NCBI RefSeq assembly: GCF_001592935.1
Contig: NZ_LRDB01000050.1
Location: 434,001-498,000 of the forward strand
Source: Roseivirga echinicomitans
GTDB taxonomy: Bacteria; Bacteroidota; Bacteroidia; Cytophagales; Cyclobacteriaceae
Reading direction: 5' to 3'
DNA length: 64,000 nt
Shown here: piece by piece, positions 25,163 to 34,482 of the stretch
How positions within the stretch are numbered: the stretch's first letter is position 1
Layout: each line of letters opens with the position of its first letter
The notes under the pieces: model-generated
Told to the model about the DNA's origin: nothing
Database searches by the model: none
Seen by the model: the letters and a program-made list of their open reading frames with translations, nothing else
Program-made: the position numbers and the translations under genes

Positions 25163-26233
25163 TCAATGATTAACACTTACTTCATCTACATTCGTGATTT
25201 TATCCCCCGACAATTCAGCTAAAGGCTTTAGTGGCTCTATTTCTTTAATGACAATACGAGCCATTGCAGCCAATGGCAGAAACAACACCATTCCGGCCAA
25301 ACCCCAAATGTAGTTGCCAACAACCAAAGCCATCAGCGAAGCCATTGGGTTTAATTTCATACTTCCCCCAACAATTTTTGGAGTAAGGAAATTACCCTCC
25401 AAAGACTGAATTAGAACAATACATCCTATAAGGCCCAAGGCAATAAAGTGATTATCATAAGTTACGTAAGCGTAAATCACCGGTAATGAGGCCCCAATAG
25501 TGGTACCGATGTATGGGATGATGGCCAATGTAGCCGCCACAAAGGCAAATACTAGCGAATATTCTAGACCAAAAGCATAAAAAGTAATGGTATATAATGT
25601 AGTGAGAATAATAATGAGCAAGCCCAATCCAGACATGTATTGCTGACCCGTTTTGGCCAAGCGCAATAATAACTTAGCATAATCCTTGGCATTGGTTTTA
25701 TCGCCTAAATGAATTACTACGTCTGCTATCCCCTTACGATAAAGTAAAATTAAAAAGGTAAAAACTAGTGCTAAAGTACCATTGCTTAGCAGTAAGCCCG
25801 TGGTTTTGAATGTGCCTCCAATCAATGGCATCCCAACATCACCAAGCATATTTTTCATACTTTCCGACACCTCTTTTTCATCCACCGACATCATTCCTGC
25901 TGGTACTTTGTCGTTGAAAAATTCAGCAATTTTCGCAGAGGCGTTCTCAATATTCACATCAGAATCCATAGACTGTGCCACTTGAAAGATTTGAGAGGTC
26001 ATTAAATAACCTACAAAGAAAATGACGATGCTACCGGTGACAAGCGGAGTAAAAATAGACCAAAAGGAATTAAACCCTTTGGATTCTAGCCACTGAACAG
26101 GCCGCAAGTAAAACGATACACCAATAAATGCAAATGCCAAGGGAATAAATAAGAAGCCACCTTGCTTAAGGATTAGCACGCCTAATACAATAACAATAAG
26201 CGTGTATGCTGTTTTTGAGAGAGAGATTTTCAT
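25163..26233 (-). CDS. AI-2E family transporter (permease)
   Basis: Integral membrane protein with about eight helices, of the AI-2E exporter/PerM superfamily. Typical parts are the N-terminal helix pair, a soluble segment around DSDVNIENASAKIAEFFNDKV, the block AATLAIIPYIGTTIGASLPVIYAYVTY, and LEGNFLTPKIVGGSMKLNPMASLMALVVGNYIWGLAGMVL. Substrates in the family vary (autoinducer, sodium/proton, unknown), so none is assigned. The ATG at 26233 (MKISLSKTAY) is chosen over a GTG at 26263. The C-terminal tail is charged and cytoplasmic. Confidence 0.87.
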   Translation of the reverse strand: MKISLSKTAYTLIVIVLGVLILKQGGFLFIPLAFAFIGVSFYLRPVQWLESKGFNSFWSIFTPLVTGSIVIFFVGYLMTSQIFQVAQSMDSDVNIENASAKIAEFFNDKVPAGMMSVDEKEVSESMKNMLGDVGMPLIGGTFKTTGLLLSNGTLALVFTFLILLYRKGIADVVIHLGDKTNAKDYAKLLLRLAKTGQQYMSGLGLLIIILTTLYTITFYAFGLEYSLVFAFVAATLAIIPYIGTTIGASLPVIYAYVTYDNHFIALGLIGCIVLIQSLEGNFLTPKIVGGSMKLNPMASLMALVVGNYIWGLAGMVLFLPLAAMARIVIKEIEPLKPLAELSGDKITNVDEVSVNH

Positions 26234-26263
26234 ATTTCGAACATTCCTAAAACCCTGCCACAC

Positions 26264-26557
26264 TACAAATAGCTTAATTCGCTAAAAACAACGATTTACT
26301 ATTTTTAGAATAGCGTAATTTATCCACACTTGGGTATTTTTACCAACCCCAAAAAGCCATCTCTCAATGTCAGTTTATTCACTGACAATATCAAATTAAC
26401 ATCAAAAGGAACCGTATCAACTTCAACTCAAGTATTACGCTATGATCCAAAATGGGCGATAAGTCACAATGAATCAACATGCTAATATTCATTTAATAAA
26501 GAAATCACAATTATTAAATCGGAATCCCTACCTTTGCGGCTTCAATTTTAAGCTGTC
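26264..26557. other. Divergent intergenic region before typA
   Basis: Close to 300 bases without a coding frame, AT-rich, between the divergent permease gene and typA. Apart from the typA -7 box (26529-26536) I see no operator-like palindrome. Confidence 0.4.
26529..26536 (+). promoter_or_regulatory. -7 box TACCTTTG of typA
   Basis: Perfect TAnnTTTG. Predicted transcription start is near 26540, giving a leader of about 18 bases. Confidence 0.6.
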
Positions 26558-28360
26558 ATGCAAAGCATTAGAAACATCGCGATTATCGCACACGTAGACC
26601 ACGGTAAGACAACCTTGGTAGATAAAATCATCCACGCTTCTCAGATTTTCAGAGAGAATCAAGAAACTGGTGACTTAATACTGGATAACAACGACTTAGA
26701 ACGTGAAAGAGGAATTACTATTCTTTCTAAAAACGTGTCTGTTGTTTATAAGGGAGTTAAGATCAACATTATTGACACTCCTGGTCACGCAGATTTTGGC
26801 GGTGAAGTAGAACGTGTATTAAGAATGGCCGATGGTGTTCTTTTACTTGTTGATGCTTTTGAAGGTGCAATGCCTCAAACTCGATTCGTATTGGGTAAAG
26901 CTTTAGACCTTGGTTTAACTCCTATTGTAGTAGTAAACAAAGTAGACAAAGAAAACTGTAGACCTGACGAAGTTCATGAGCAGGTCTTCGACCTAATGTT
27001 CAACCTTGACGCTACAGAAGAGCAACTAGGCTTCCATACTATTTATGGTTCTTCTAAACATGGTTGGATGAGTACTGATTGGCAAAAGCCAACGGACAAC
27101 ATCTTTGCACTTTTAGATAAAATTGTAGAGGTAATTCCAGAAGCGCCTTCTCCAGAAGGTATTCCTCAGTTCCAAGTAACTTCACTTGACTATTCTTCTT
27201 TCGTAGGTAGAATTGCCATTGGTAGAGTATACCAAGGTAAGATTGAGGAAGGAAAAACAATGGGCCTAACCAAAGCTGATGGTACTGTAAAAAGAGTTCG
27301 AATTAAAGAACTACAAGTTTTTGAAGGCTTGGGTAGAGTAAAAGTTACCGAAGTTAAAGCGGGTGACCTTTGCGCTGTAGTAGGACTTGAAGGTTTTGAA
27401 ATTGGTGATACGCTTACTGACTTCGACAACCCACAACCACTAAAAAGACTTAAAATTGATGAGCCAACGATGAACATGTTGTTCACCATCAATAACTCTC
27501 CTGGCTTTGGTACCGAAGGAAAGTTCGTTACTTCAAGACACTTGAGAGAAAGGCTTTACAAAGAAATAGAAAAGAACCTAGCGCTTAAGATTCAGGAAAC
27601 TGATTCTGAAGATAAATTCTTGGTGTTTGGCCGTGGTATTCTTCACCTTTCTGTATTGATCGAAACGATGCGTAGAGAAGGTTACGAGCTTATGGTAGGT
27701 CAGCCACAGGTAATTTATAAGGAAATTGATGGTAAGAAATGCGAACCAATTGAAACACTGGTAGTAGATGTTCCAGATAACGTTGCAGGTAAAGTAATTG
27801 AATTGGCTACCCAAAGAAAAGGTGAGCTTAAGATTATGGAACCGAAAGGCGATCAACAACATTTAGAGTTCGAAATTCCCTCAAGAGGTTTGATCGGTTT
27901 AAGAAACAACGTGCTTACCGCAACTGCTGGTGAGGCCGTTATGAACCACCGTTTCAAAGAATACCAACCATTGAAAGGTGAGATTAAAGGGCGTTCAGTA
28001 GGATCATTGATCTCTATGGAAAATGGTCCTGGAACAGCCTATTCAATTGACAAACTTCAAGACAGAGGCATATTCTTTGTTGCTCCGGGTGAAGAGCTTT
28101 ACACAGGTCAGGTAATCGGTGAACATAGCCGTGAAAACGATATCGTTGTAAACATCCAAAAAGGAAAGAAACTGACCAACATGCGTGCATCAGGTTCTGA
28201 CGACAACTCTAAAATTGTTCCTCCGCGTAGATTCTCTTTAGAAGAGTCTATGGAATACATCCAAAAGGATGAATACTTAGAAATCACTCCTCTATCGATA
28301 AGAATGAGAAAAATATGGTTAGACGAGAGTACTCGTTTAAGAATGGCAAAAAAGGATTAA
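26558..28360 (+). CDS. typA: Ribosome-associated GTPase TypA/BipA
   Basis: Translational GTPase of the BipA/TypA family that acts on the ribosome and helps 50S assembly, above all at low temperature and under stress. The G-domain motifs are complete: AHVDHGKTTL (G1), RGITI (G2), DTPGHADFGGEVER (G3) and NKVDKENC (G4). EF-G-like domains follow, and the C-terminal BipA-specific domain contains EIPSRGLIGLRNNVLTATAGEAVMNH. The length of 600 residues is standard. A strong intrinsic terminator lies 27 bases beyond the stop, so the gene is transcribed alone. Confidence 0.97.
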   Translation: MQSIRNIAIIAHVDHGKTTLVDKIIHASQIFRENQETGDLILDNNDLERERGITILSKNVSVVYKGVKINIIDTPGHADFGGEVERVLRMADGVLLLVDAFEGAMPQTRFVLGKALDLGLTPIVVVNKVDKENCRPDEVHEQVFDLMFNLDATEEQLGFHTIYGSSKHGWMSTDWQKPTDNIFALLDKIVEVIPEAPSPEGIPQFQVTSLDYSSFVGRIAIGRVYQGKIEEGKTMGLTKADGTVKRVRIKELQVFEGLGRVKVTEVKAGDLCAVVGLEGFEIGDTLTDFDNPQPLKRLKIDEPTMNMLFTINNSPGFGTEGKFVTSRHLRERLYKEIEKNLALKIQETDSEDKFLVFGRGILHLSVLIETMRREGYELMVGQPQVIYKEIDGKKCEPIETLVVDVPDNVAGKVIELATQRKGELKIMEPKGDQQHLEFEIPSRGLIGLRNNVLTATAGEAVMNHRFKEYQPLKGEIKGRSVGSLISMENGPGTAYSIDKLQDRGIFFVAPGEELYTGQVIGEHSRENDIVVNIQKGKKLTNMRASGSDDNSKIVPPRRFSLEESMEYIQKDEYLEITPLSIRMRKIWLDESTRLRMAKKD

Positions 28361-28386
28361 TTCCTTTTAAACCTCCAAAATTTAAA

Positions 28387-28416
28387 ACTCCTGAAATCAA
28401 TTTCAGGAGTTTTTTT
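28387..28416 (+). terminator. Intrinsic terminator of typA
   Basis: ACTCCTGAAA pairs perfectly with TTTCAGGAGT around a TCAA loop, followed by a run of Ts. Confidence 0.9.
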
Positions 28417-28473
28417 GTTTATTACATTCTATGGCGAGCCTAGCTTGTCTTATACTCAAGAATAAACTAAAGC

Positions 28474-29568
28474 ATGAAGAAGATACTTATACTTACTGGA
28501 GGAGGCGATTGCCCAGGTTTAAATGCCGTCATCAGAGCTATAGTCAAAAGAGCCGATCATGAAGGTGATGTAGAAGTATACGGCAGTATAGAAGCTTACA
28601 ATGGCGTGCTTCGCTCTCCACAAGAAATCATCAGGCTTACCAATAAAACCGTGGCCGGTATTCACGTAAAAGGCGGCACTATCATAGGCACGACCACCAA
28701 ATCCGACCCCTTCCATTACATGATCACAAAAGAAAATGGTGAGAAGGAAACGATAGATCGTTCAGATGAAATGGTGACCATGATCAAAGACATGGGCTTC
28801 CACTGTGTGATCAGCATAGGTGGAGATGGTTCTCAGCGCATTAGCAAAGCTTTATTCGACAAGGGAATGCCAGTGGTAGGAGTCCCTAAAACGATTGATA
28901 ATGACCTCTCCGCCACCGATTACACCTTCGGCTTTCAGACAGCTGTACAAGAAGCTACCGATGCGGTAGACAAATTGGTTTCCACTGCAGAAAGCCATCA
29001 CAGGGTGATCATTTTGGAAGTAATGGGACGTTCTGCAGGTTGGATAGCACTTCATTCTGCCATAGCTGGTGGGGCTGAAATCTGTCTTATTCCAGAAATC
29101 CCTTATGATATTGAAGCAATCAAAGAAAGAATCGAATCACGATACAAAGACGGTAGAGGCTTTGTGAACATCGTTATTGCAGAAGGCGCCAAACCTAAAG
29201 ACGGAACCATCACAGCCAGAGAAAGTGATGAGGCAGGCTACCAAAACTTACGTCTGGGAGGTGTAGCTTTCCAACTTACCCAACAATTGAAAGAGGTAGG
29301 CTGCAAAGCCGATATCCGCGAAATGGTGCTTGGTCACTTACAAAGAGGCGGTAGTCCAAATGCCTTCGATAGGGTTTTGGCTACTCAATATGGTGTTAAG
29401 GCCATGGAAATGGCTTTGGCTGGCGAGTTTGGAAAAATGGTCACCTTCAAAAACAATGAGATCAGTTCGGTGTCATTAGAAGCAGCCACCGAAGCCTACA
29501 ATAATGTAGACCCACGCTCCTTTTTGGTGCATGCTGCCAAAGGGATTGGAATTTCCTTTGGTGACTAA
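28474..29568 (+). CDS. pfkA: 6-phosphofructokinase
   Basis: Phosphorylates fructose 6-phosphate in glycolysis. Protein of 364 residues with the nucleotide loop TGGGDCPGLNAVIRA, GTTTKSDPF, IGGDGS (116-120) and PKTIDND (138-144, catalytic Asp142). MGRSAGWIALHSAIAGGAEICLIPE and LGHLQRGGSPNAFDR follow. The position matching E. coli Gly104 is Gly119, which favours ATP, while the position matching Gly124 is Lys139, as in PPi-type enzymes. This Gly/Lys pair is known from long PFKs of other bacteria and leaves the phosphoryl donor open, with ATP somewhat likelier. Regulation cannot be read from sequence. Confidence 0.93.
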   Translation: MKKILILTGGGDCPGLNAVIRAIVKRADHEGDVEVYGSIEAYNGVLRSPQEIIRLTNKTVAGIHVKGGTIIGTTTKSDPFHYMITKENGEKETIDRSDEMVTMIKDMGFHCVISIGGDGSQRISKALFDKGMPVVGVPKTIDNDLSATDYTFGFQTAVQEATDAVDKLVSTAESHHRVIILEVMGRSAGWIALHSAIAGGAEICLIPEIPYDIEAIKERIESRYKDGRGFVNIVIAEGAKPKDGTITARESDEAGYQNLRLGGVAFQLTQQLKEVGCKADIREMVLGHLQRGGSPNAFDRVLATQYGVKAMEMALAGEFGKMVTFKNNEISSVSLEAATEAYNNVDPRSFLVHAAKGIGISFGD

Positions 29569-29682
29569 TAATCTTTACATCAAAGTGTCTATCACAATTT
29601 TTCAGCTACCACCTTTTAGGAAATTGGCAAGAGGTAGAACTCTTTTCAACCATTGTCCTTATCTTCTCCTCAAATTCGACCA

Positions 29683-30972
29683 ATGAAAAAACTAGCCTTA
29701 CTCCTTCTCCTTTGTATTTCAATCTATTCTTGCACCAAAAGCACCAAGCTAAAAGTCCATTCTCCTGGCAGCTTCGAGCCTGAAAGCATAGGTGTTTCCT
29801 CAGAAAAACTGGTAAAAATTGATCAACTCATTCTGAAAGCCATTAATGACAAAAAACTTCCTGGGGGAACATTTCTATTGGCCAAAAATGGTCAGGTAGT
29901 ATATAATAAAAGCTTTGGTTACAGAACTTCAAAAAACGAGAAAGCATACCAAAACGATGACATTTATAGAATTGCCTCAATGACCAAGGCCATTACTTCC
30001 GTAAGTATCATGCAACTTTACGAACAAGGAAAAATAGGTTTAGATGACCCTGTTTATAAATACATCCCCTCATTTAAAGATCAAGTGGTACTCGATACTT
30101 TCGAGCCTTCGGACTCAAGCTTTACGACAGTGCCTGTAGAAAAAGCAGTGACCATCCGCAACCTGCTTACCCACACTTCGGGTATCGTCTATGGAAGTTT
30201 CAATCCTGGAAAGCTGATGGCTGTTTATGAGAAATACAATATGAATGTAGGTTTCTCTCATCCTACTTGGTCCACCGAAGAGTGGATTGACAAACTGGCC
30301 AAAGTACCTTTAGCACATCAGCCCGGAGCTCAATTCTCTTACGGATTAAGCATGGATGTTTTGGGTCGAGTGATCGAAGTAATTTCTGGACAACCTTTAG
30401 ACGAATATTTCAAGCAAAACATTTTTGATAAAGCTGGAATGACTGATTCCTATTTCTACTTACCCAAAGAAAAGTTCGATCGTTTGGTGCCCGTTTACAC
30501 CAAGGCAGAAGGTCAACTCATCACTTTGGATGAAATGGGAATGGCGGCTCAAGCCAGTTACCCTTTAGAAGGGCCTAGAAACATTTTCGCAGGAGGCGGA
30601 GGCCTAACATCTACCGCAATGGATTACGCCAAATTCATCAATACACTGGCCTTGGGCGGTGGAGATATTTTAGGCGCAGAAGCCTTGAAAGAAATGTCGA
30701 GTGACCAAATGCCGAATGTAATCAACGATTACAAAGACAACAATGCTGGCCAATCCTTCGGTTTAGGCTTTACAGTGTATTTGGATAACGAAAATAAAAG
30801 AAGTCCGAAATCGGCAGGCACTTACGAATGGAGTGGATATTTCAACACCAAATTCTTCATTGACCCCAAAGAAGAGATGGTGTTTGTGGGTATGACGCAG
30901 ATTGTACCCTTCAATGAAAATGCTTTCTGGAATGATATGTACAAGCTAATTTATGAGGCCATAGAAGAGTGA
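29683..30972 (+). CDS. Serine hydrolase of the class C beta-lactamase family, lipoprotein
   Basis: Exported penicillin-binding-protein-like hydrolase of 429 residues. The ATG at 29683 starts a lipoprotein signal (MKKLALLLLLCISIYSC, lipobox Cys17); an upstream TTG at 29653 is less likely. The nucleophile motif SMTK is at 99-102 (SxxK) and the Tyr motif is in AQFSYGLSMDVLG. LLTHTSGIVYG and the late GGGGLTSTAMDYAKF are typical of the family. Members include esterases, D-aminopeptidases and cell-wall enzymes; true beta-lactamase activity should not be assumed. It stands alone between pfkA and the kef genes. Confidence 0.9.
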   Translation: MKKLALLLLLCISIYSCTKSTKLKVHSPGSFEPESIGVSSEKLVKIDQLILKAINDKKLPGGTFLLAKNGQVVYNKSFGYRTSKNEKAYQNDDIYRIASMTKAITSVSIMQLYEQGKIGLDDPVYKYIPSFKDQVVLDTFEPSDSSFTTVPVEKAVTIRNLLTHTSGIVYGSFNPGKLMAVYEKYNMNVGFSHPTWSTEEWIDKLAKVPLAHQPGAQFSYGLSMDVLGRVIEVISGQPLDEYFKQNIFDKAGMTDSYFYLPKEKFDRLVPVYTKAEGQLITLDEMGMAAQASYPLEGPRNIFAGGGGLTSTAMDYAKFINTLALGGGDILGAEALKEMSSDQMPNVINDYKDNNAGQSFGLGFTVYLDNENKRSPKSAGTYEWSGYFNTKFFIDPKEEMVFVGMTQIVPFNENAFWNDMYKLIYEAIEE

Positions 30973-31084
30973 AGCTTGGTGATAGAAACTCTGTTATGGT
31001 TCAAGCAAGTGCTATTAAAAAACAGAAAAATAAAGCGCAAGGAACTTTCTCCTTCCTCCAATTCTTTCTCACTAAATTATCAGT

Positions 31085-31690
31085 ATGAAAAGCGTCTTAG
31101 TCTTATTCGCACACCCAAAATTCGAGCACTCAAAAACGAATAAGGCACTTGTGAGCAAAATACAGAATCGTGAGGGCGTCACCTTTCACGACCTCTATGA
31201 GCGATACCCTGACTTCAATATTGATTTACCTAAAGAGAAAGAGCTCCTGAAGGCACACGATGTGGTTATTTGGCATCATCCGTTTTACTGGTACAACTGT
31301 CCTCCTCTTATGAAGCAATGGATTGATGTTGTTTTGGAGTTCAACTGGGCTTATGGCCCTGAGGGAAACGCACTTCAAGACAAGAAATGCCTTAATGTGA
31401 TTACTACTGGGGGTGCACGAGAAGTCTATTGTTCGAGTGGGAACAACCACTATTCTGTCAATGAGTTTTTAAGACCTTTTGAACAAACAGCACGCCTCTG
31501 CGGCATGGAATACTTACCGCCCTTTGCTGTAATGGGAACTCATAACCTGTCAAAAGAAAATTTGGATACTTATGTGGATCAATATGACGAGCTCATTAAC
31601 GCCTTACAGGAAGGAAAAACCTTCAATATCACTAAGGAATGTGAGTTTTTGAATGACACTCTACTACTCAATAAAAAGAAGGAAGCATGA
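31085..31690 (+). CDS. KefF/KefG-like NAD(P)H oxidoreductase subunit
   Basis: Flavodoxin-fold quinone reductase of 201 residues, of the type that works as the ancillary subunit of Kef potassium efflux systems. Family phrases are VLFAHPKFEHSKTNKAL, HDLYERYPDFNIDLPKEKELL, VIWHHPFYWYNCPPLMKQWIDVVLEFNWAYG, and GGAREVYCSSGNNHYSVNEFLRPFEQTARLCGM. Its stop overlaps the start of the antiporter gene (ATGA at 31687-31690), so the pair is translationally coupled, which supports the subunit role. Kef systems in other bacteria respond to glutathione adducts of toxic electrophiles; whether this organism uses glutathione is not known. Confidence 0.9.
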   Translation: MKSVLVLFAHPKFEHSKTNKALVSKIQNREGVTFHDLYERYPDFNIDLPKEKELLKAHDVVIWHHPFYWYNCPPLMKQWIDVVLEFNWAYGPEGNALQDKKCLNVITTGGAREVYCSSGNNHYSVNEFLRPFEQTARLCGMEYLPPFAVMGTHNLSKENLDTYVDQYDELINALQEGKTFNITKECEFLNDTLLLNKKKEA

Positions 31691-33576
31691 GCGGCAGCAT
31701 ACTTTTTAACGCAATTGTTCTTTTAGCTGGCGCTGTCATCTGCGTACCTATTGCCAAGAAATTGGGTCTGAGTTCTGTGCTCGGGTATTTATTGGCAGGC
31801 ATCATCATTGGCCCCTATGTTTTGGGTTTTATCGGTAATGAAGGCGAAGACATTATGCACTTCGCAGAGTTTGGTGTGGTAATGATGCTCTTTTTGATCG
31901 GCCTAGAAATAGAGCCTAAAAAATTCTGGGAAATGCGAAAAACCATTCTCGGAATGGGTGGCGCTCAGGTCATATTGACAATGCTTCTCTCCTATTTCAT
32001 CTTGATTCTATTGGGGCTGGATTGGCAGGTAGCACTTACTATATCCATGGCCATTTCCTTGTCGTCAACCGCCATCACGCTTCAAACTTTGAAGGAAAAA
32101 GGCTTAATGAACACGACTTATGGTGCTTCTTCCTTTTCTATTTTACTTTTCCAAGACATTATAGTCATCGTTATGTTGGCCGTAATCCCTTTGTTGGCTA
32201 AAACTGATAATACTTCTTCGGTAGATCAAGTGACGGAGGGAGCACACGCTTCTTTGCTCGACAGTCTCCCTATTGGTTTACAGGCGCTCGCTGTTATCTT
32301 ATCTGTAGTGCTAGTCGTAATATTGGGACGTTATGTTTTCGTACCTATGCTAAGGCTGGTGGCGAAAGCCAGGGTTAGAGAATTACTCACCGCATCCTCT
32401 TTGCTCATCGTAGTCACTATTTCTTTTTTGATGGAATTAGTAGGGCTTAGCCCAGCTTTAGGTGCCTTTTTAGCAGGGGTCGTTTTGGCCACCAGTGAGT
32501 TTAAGCATGAATTAGAAAGCACCTTAGAACCTTTCAAAGGGCTATTATTAGGCCTGTTCTTTATGGCCGTTGGAGCGTCCATAAACTTTATTGTATTAAG
32601 CACATACCCACTTACTATTACAGGCTTGCTCCTGGGCACAATCCTTCTCAAGGGGATTGTTCTTTTTATCGTGGCCTCCATTTTTAAGATTAAGCTTGAT
32701 CAAAAACTATTGCTTACCGTTGGTTTGGCGCAGGTTGGAGAATTCGCTTTTGTGCTACTCTCCTTTGCTTTCGACTTGAGGATTCTGAATACCGAACAGC
32801 TGGACATGATGCTGGTGGTCACCGCCTTGAGTATGACCATAGCCCCTATTTTAGGCATTATAAATGAACGTCTGATCTTACCTAACGTAGGTACTAAACA
32901 AGCGGAAAAAAGGCCAGTTGATCACATTGCTAAAGCCCACAAAGTGATTTTAGTTGGTTTTGGTCATTTTGGAAGCACTGTTGGCCGTTTTCTAAGGGCG
33001 TCTGGTGTTGAAGCCACAATTTTAGACCACGATTCCAATCGGGTGGATTTATTGAGAAAAATGGGCTTTGAAGTTTATTACGGTGACGCTACCCGCATAG
33101 ATTTATTGGAGTCGGCAGGAATCGCAGAAGCTAAAATATTAATTTGCGCCATCGACAACCCAGACGTTTCCATTCCTTTTGCCAAAATTTTAATTAAGAA
33201 ATACCCACATTTGAAGCTGATGTTTAGGGCGAAGAATCGTTACGATGCCTATGAACTTTTGGAACTTGGTATTGAGGATGTCTATCGTGAGTCACTGGAG
33301 ACTTCCGTAAAAATGGCTGGAGACGTTCTCACGAACATGGGGCACAGGAAATATACGGTGCATCGTCAATCTCAGAAGTTCATTCAATACGATGAAGAAA
33401 TGCTTAGAAAGCTAACTGAAAGACCTAAGGACACGAAGGAGTATATTTTTAAAGTGCGAGAAGAAATCAAAAAACAAGAGGAACAACTGGAAGAAGACTT
33501 AAAACGCGGTATAATTGATGACACCCGCCAATGGAACAGCGATGAAATGCGATTGGCAGCCAAGAAAAACAGTTGA
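31687..33576 (+). CDS. Kef-type potassium/proton antiporter (CPA2 family)
   Basis: Membrane antiporter of 629 residues. It has an N-terminal CPA2 domain of about twelve helices (residues 5-395), including LSSTAITLQTLKEKG and GAFLAGVVLATSEFKHELESTLEPFKGLLLGLFFMAVGASI. A regulatory TrkA-N/RCK domain follows from about residue 415 (KVILVGFGHFGSTVGRFLRASGVEATILDHD), with a charged coiled tail (EEIKKQEEQLEEDLKRG). It exchanges potassium for protons and acidifies the cytoplasm for protection against electrophiles in known systems. It overlaps the KefF-like gene by four bases. KefB and KefC cannot be told apart here. Confidence 0.92.
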   Translation: MSGSILFNAIVLLAGAVICVPIAKKLGLSSVLGYLLAGIIIGPYVLGFIGNEGEDIMHFAEFGVVMMLFLIGLEIEPKKFWEMRKTILGMGGAQVILTMLLSYFILILLGLDWQVALTISMAISLSSTAITLQTLKEKGLMNTTYGASSFSILLFQDIIVIVMLAVIPLLAKTDNTSSVDQVTEGAHASLLDSLPIGLQALAVILSVVLVVILGRYVFVPMLRLVAKARVRELLTASSLLIVVTISFLMELVGLSPALGAFLAGVVLATSEFKHELESTLEPFKGLLLGLFFMAVGASINFIVLSTYPLTITGLLLGTILLKGIVLFIVASIFKIKLDQKLLLTVGLAQVGEFAFVLLSFAFDLRILNTEQLDMMLVVTALSMTIAPILGIINERLILPNVGTKQAEKRPVDHIAKAHKVILVGFGHFGSTVGRFLRASGVEATILDHDSNRVDLLRKMGFEVYYGDATRIDLLESAGIAEAKILICAIDNPDVSIPFAKILIKKYPHLKLMFRAKNRYDAYELLELGIEDVYRESLETSVKMAGDVLTNMGHRKYTVHRQSQKFIQYDEEMLRKLTERPKDTKEYIFKVREEIKKQEEQLEEDLKRGIIDDTRQWNSDEMRLAAKKNS

Positions 33577-33782
33577 ACCAAACTCCTTACAGCATCACAT
33601 AGAATTGTATTTTCTTATCCCAATTAAATCTCTATCAACGACTTATCAATTCTATCCAACATTTTGAAGATGAATAATCTCACAAATCACCCAGCAAGTG
33701 AGTTTATGGCCTGAAAATTGTTCAAATGCCATCGAACGTTCATTATTGAATTATTCTATTTATTCATCTAAAATTAATCAAA

Positions 33783-34394
33783 ATGAGGAAATCATTACTT
33801 TTACTTTTATCGCTTTCTATGTCCTATTGTTTAATGGCGCAAGAGCCTGTTAAACAACAAGAAGCAGGACTGACATTCTATAACATCGATAGTTTTGGGT
33901 TAACCTACAGAACCGGAACAGAGCAGTCGCTTTGGAGGTTTAACACATTAATCATATCTGGAAACAACACTGACAATAGCACTAGCACTACCGTAAGTAA
34001 GGACAAAAACACAGGCTTTGATTTTAGAGTTGGAAAAGAATACAGAAAGGAATTGGCTGATAAATTAGAGCTTCGATATGGCGGAGATGTTTCTTTCGAC
34101 TACAGACAGGTGAAAACTGAATTTGAGAATAAGTCAGCGCCTAACAATTTTAGTTCAAGTAACAGAACGATTTATGAGCCAGGAGTCAATATAGTAGTTG
34201 GCTTTAATTATATGCTGAACGAAAATCTTATACTTGGTGCTGAAGTCTTGCCTAGCTTTAGTTATTATTCAGTAACATTGACAGAGAAGGACTCAAATAA
34301 CAATAACGGAACTGAAATCAAAGCCGAAACTTCAGGCTACAATTATGGCTTATCAAATGGGTCTGCTCTGCTTTCCATAGCATTTAGATTCTAA
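33783..34394 (+). CDS. Small outer-membrane beta-barrel protein, function unknown
   Basis: Protein of 203 residues with a signal peptide (MRKSLLLLLSLSMSYCLMAQ). The mature part is made of alternating polar and aromatic strands, with repeated Tyr-rich stretches such as GFDFRVGKEYRKELADKLELRYGGDVSFDYRQVKTEF and GVNIVVGFNYMLNENLILGAEVLPSFSYYS. It ends in a Phe (LLSIAFRF), the usual signal for Bam-dependent barrel insertion. This fits an eight-strand barrel. I cannot name a family or role. It is monocistronic, with a terminator behind it. Confidence 0.75.
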   Translation: MRKSLLLLLSLSMSYCLMAQEPVKQQEAGLTFYNIDSFGLTYRTGTEQSLWRFNTLIISGNNTDNSTSTTVSKDKNTGFDFRVGKEYRKELADKLELRYGGDVSFDYRQVKTEFENKSAPNNFSSSNRTIYEPGVNIVVGFNYMLNENLILGAEVLPSFSYYSVTLTEKDSNNNNGTEIKAETSGYNYGLSNGSALLSIAFRF

Positions 34395-34430
34395 GAAACA
34401 ACACAAGAACAGCCACGTTACGAACAAAAA

Positions 34431-34456
34431 AATCCCGACTCTTACGAATCGGGATT
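34431..34456. terminator. Bidirectional terminator between the barrel gene and mdh
   Basis: AATCCCGA (34431-34438) pairs with TCGGGATT (34449-34456). A run of As precedes it and a T-rich stretch follows, so it can serve both converging genes. Confidence 0.8.
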
Positions 34457-34482
34457 TATATTTTATAAAAAACTGGTATTGA

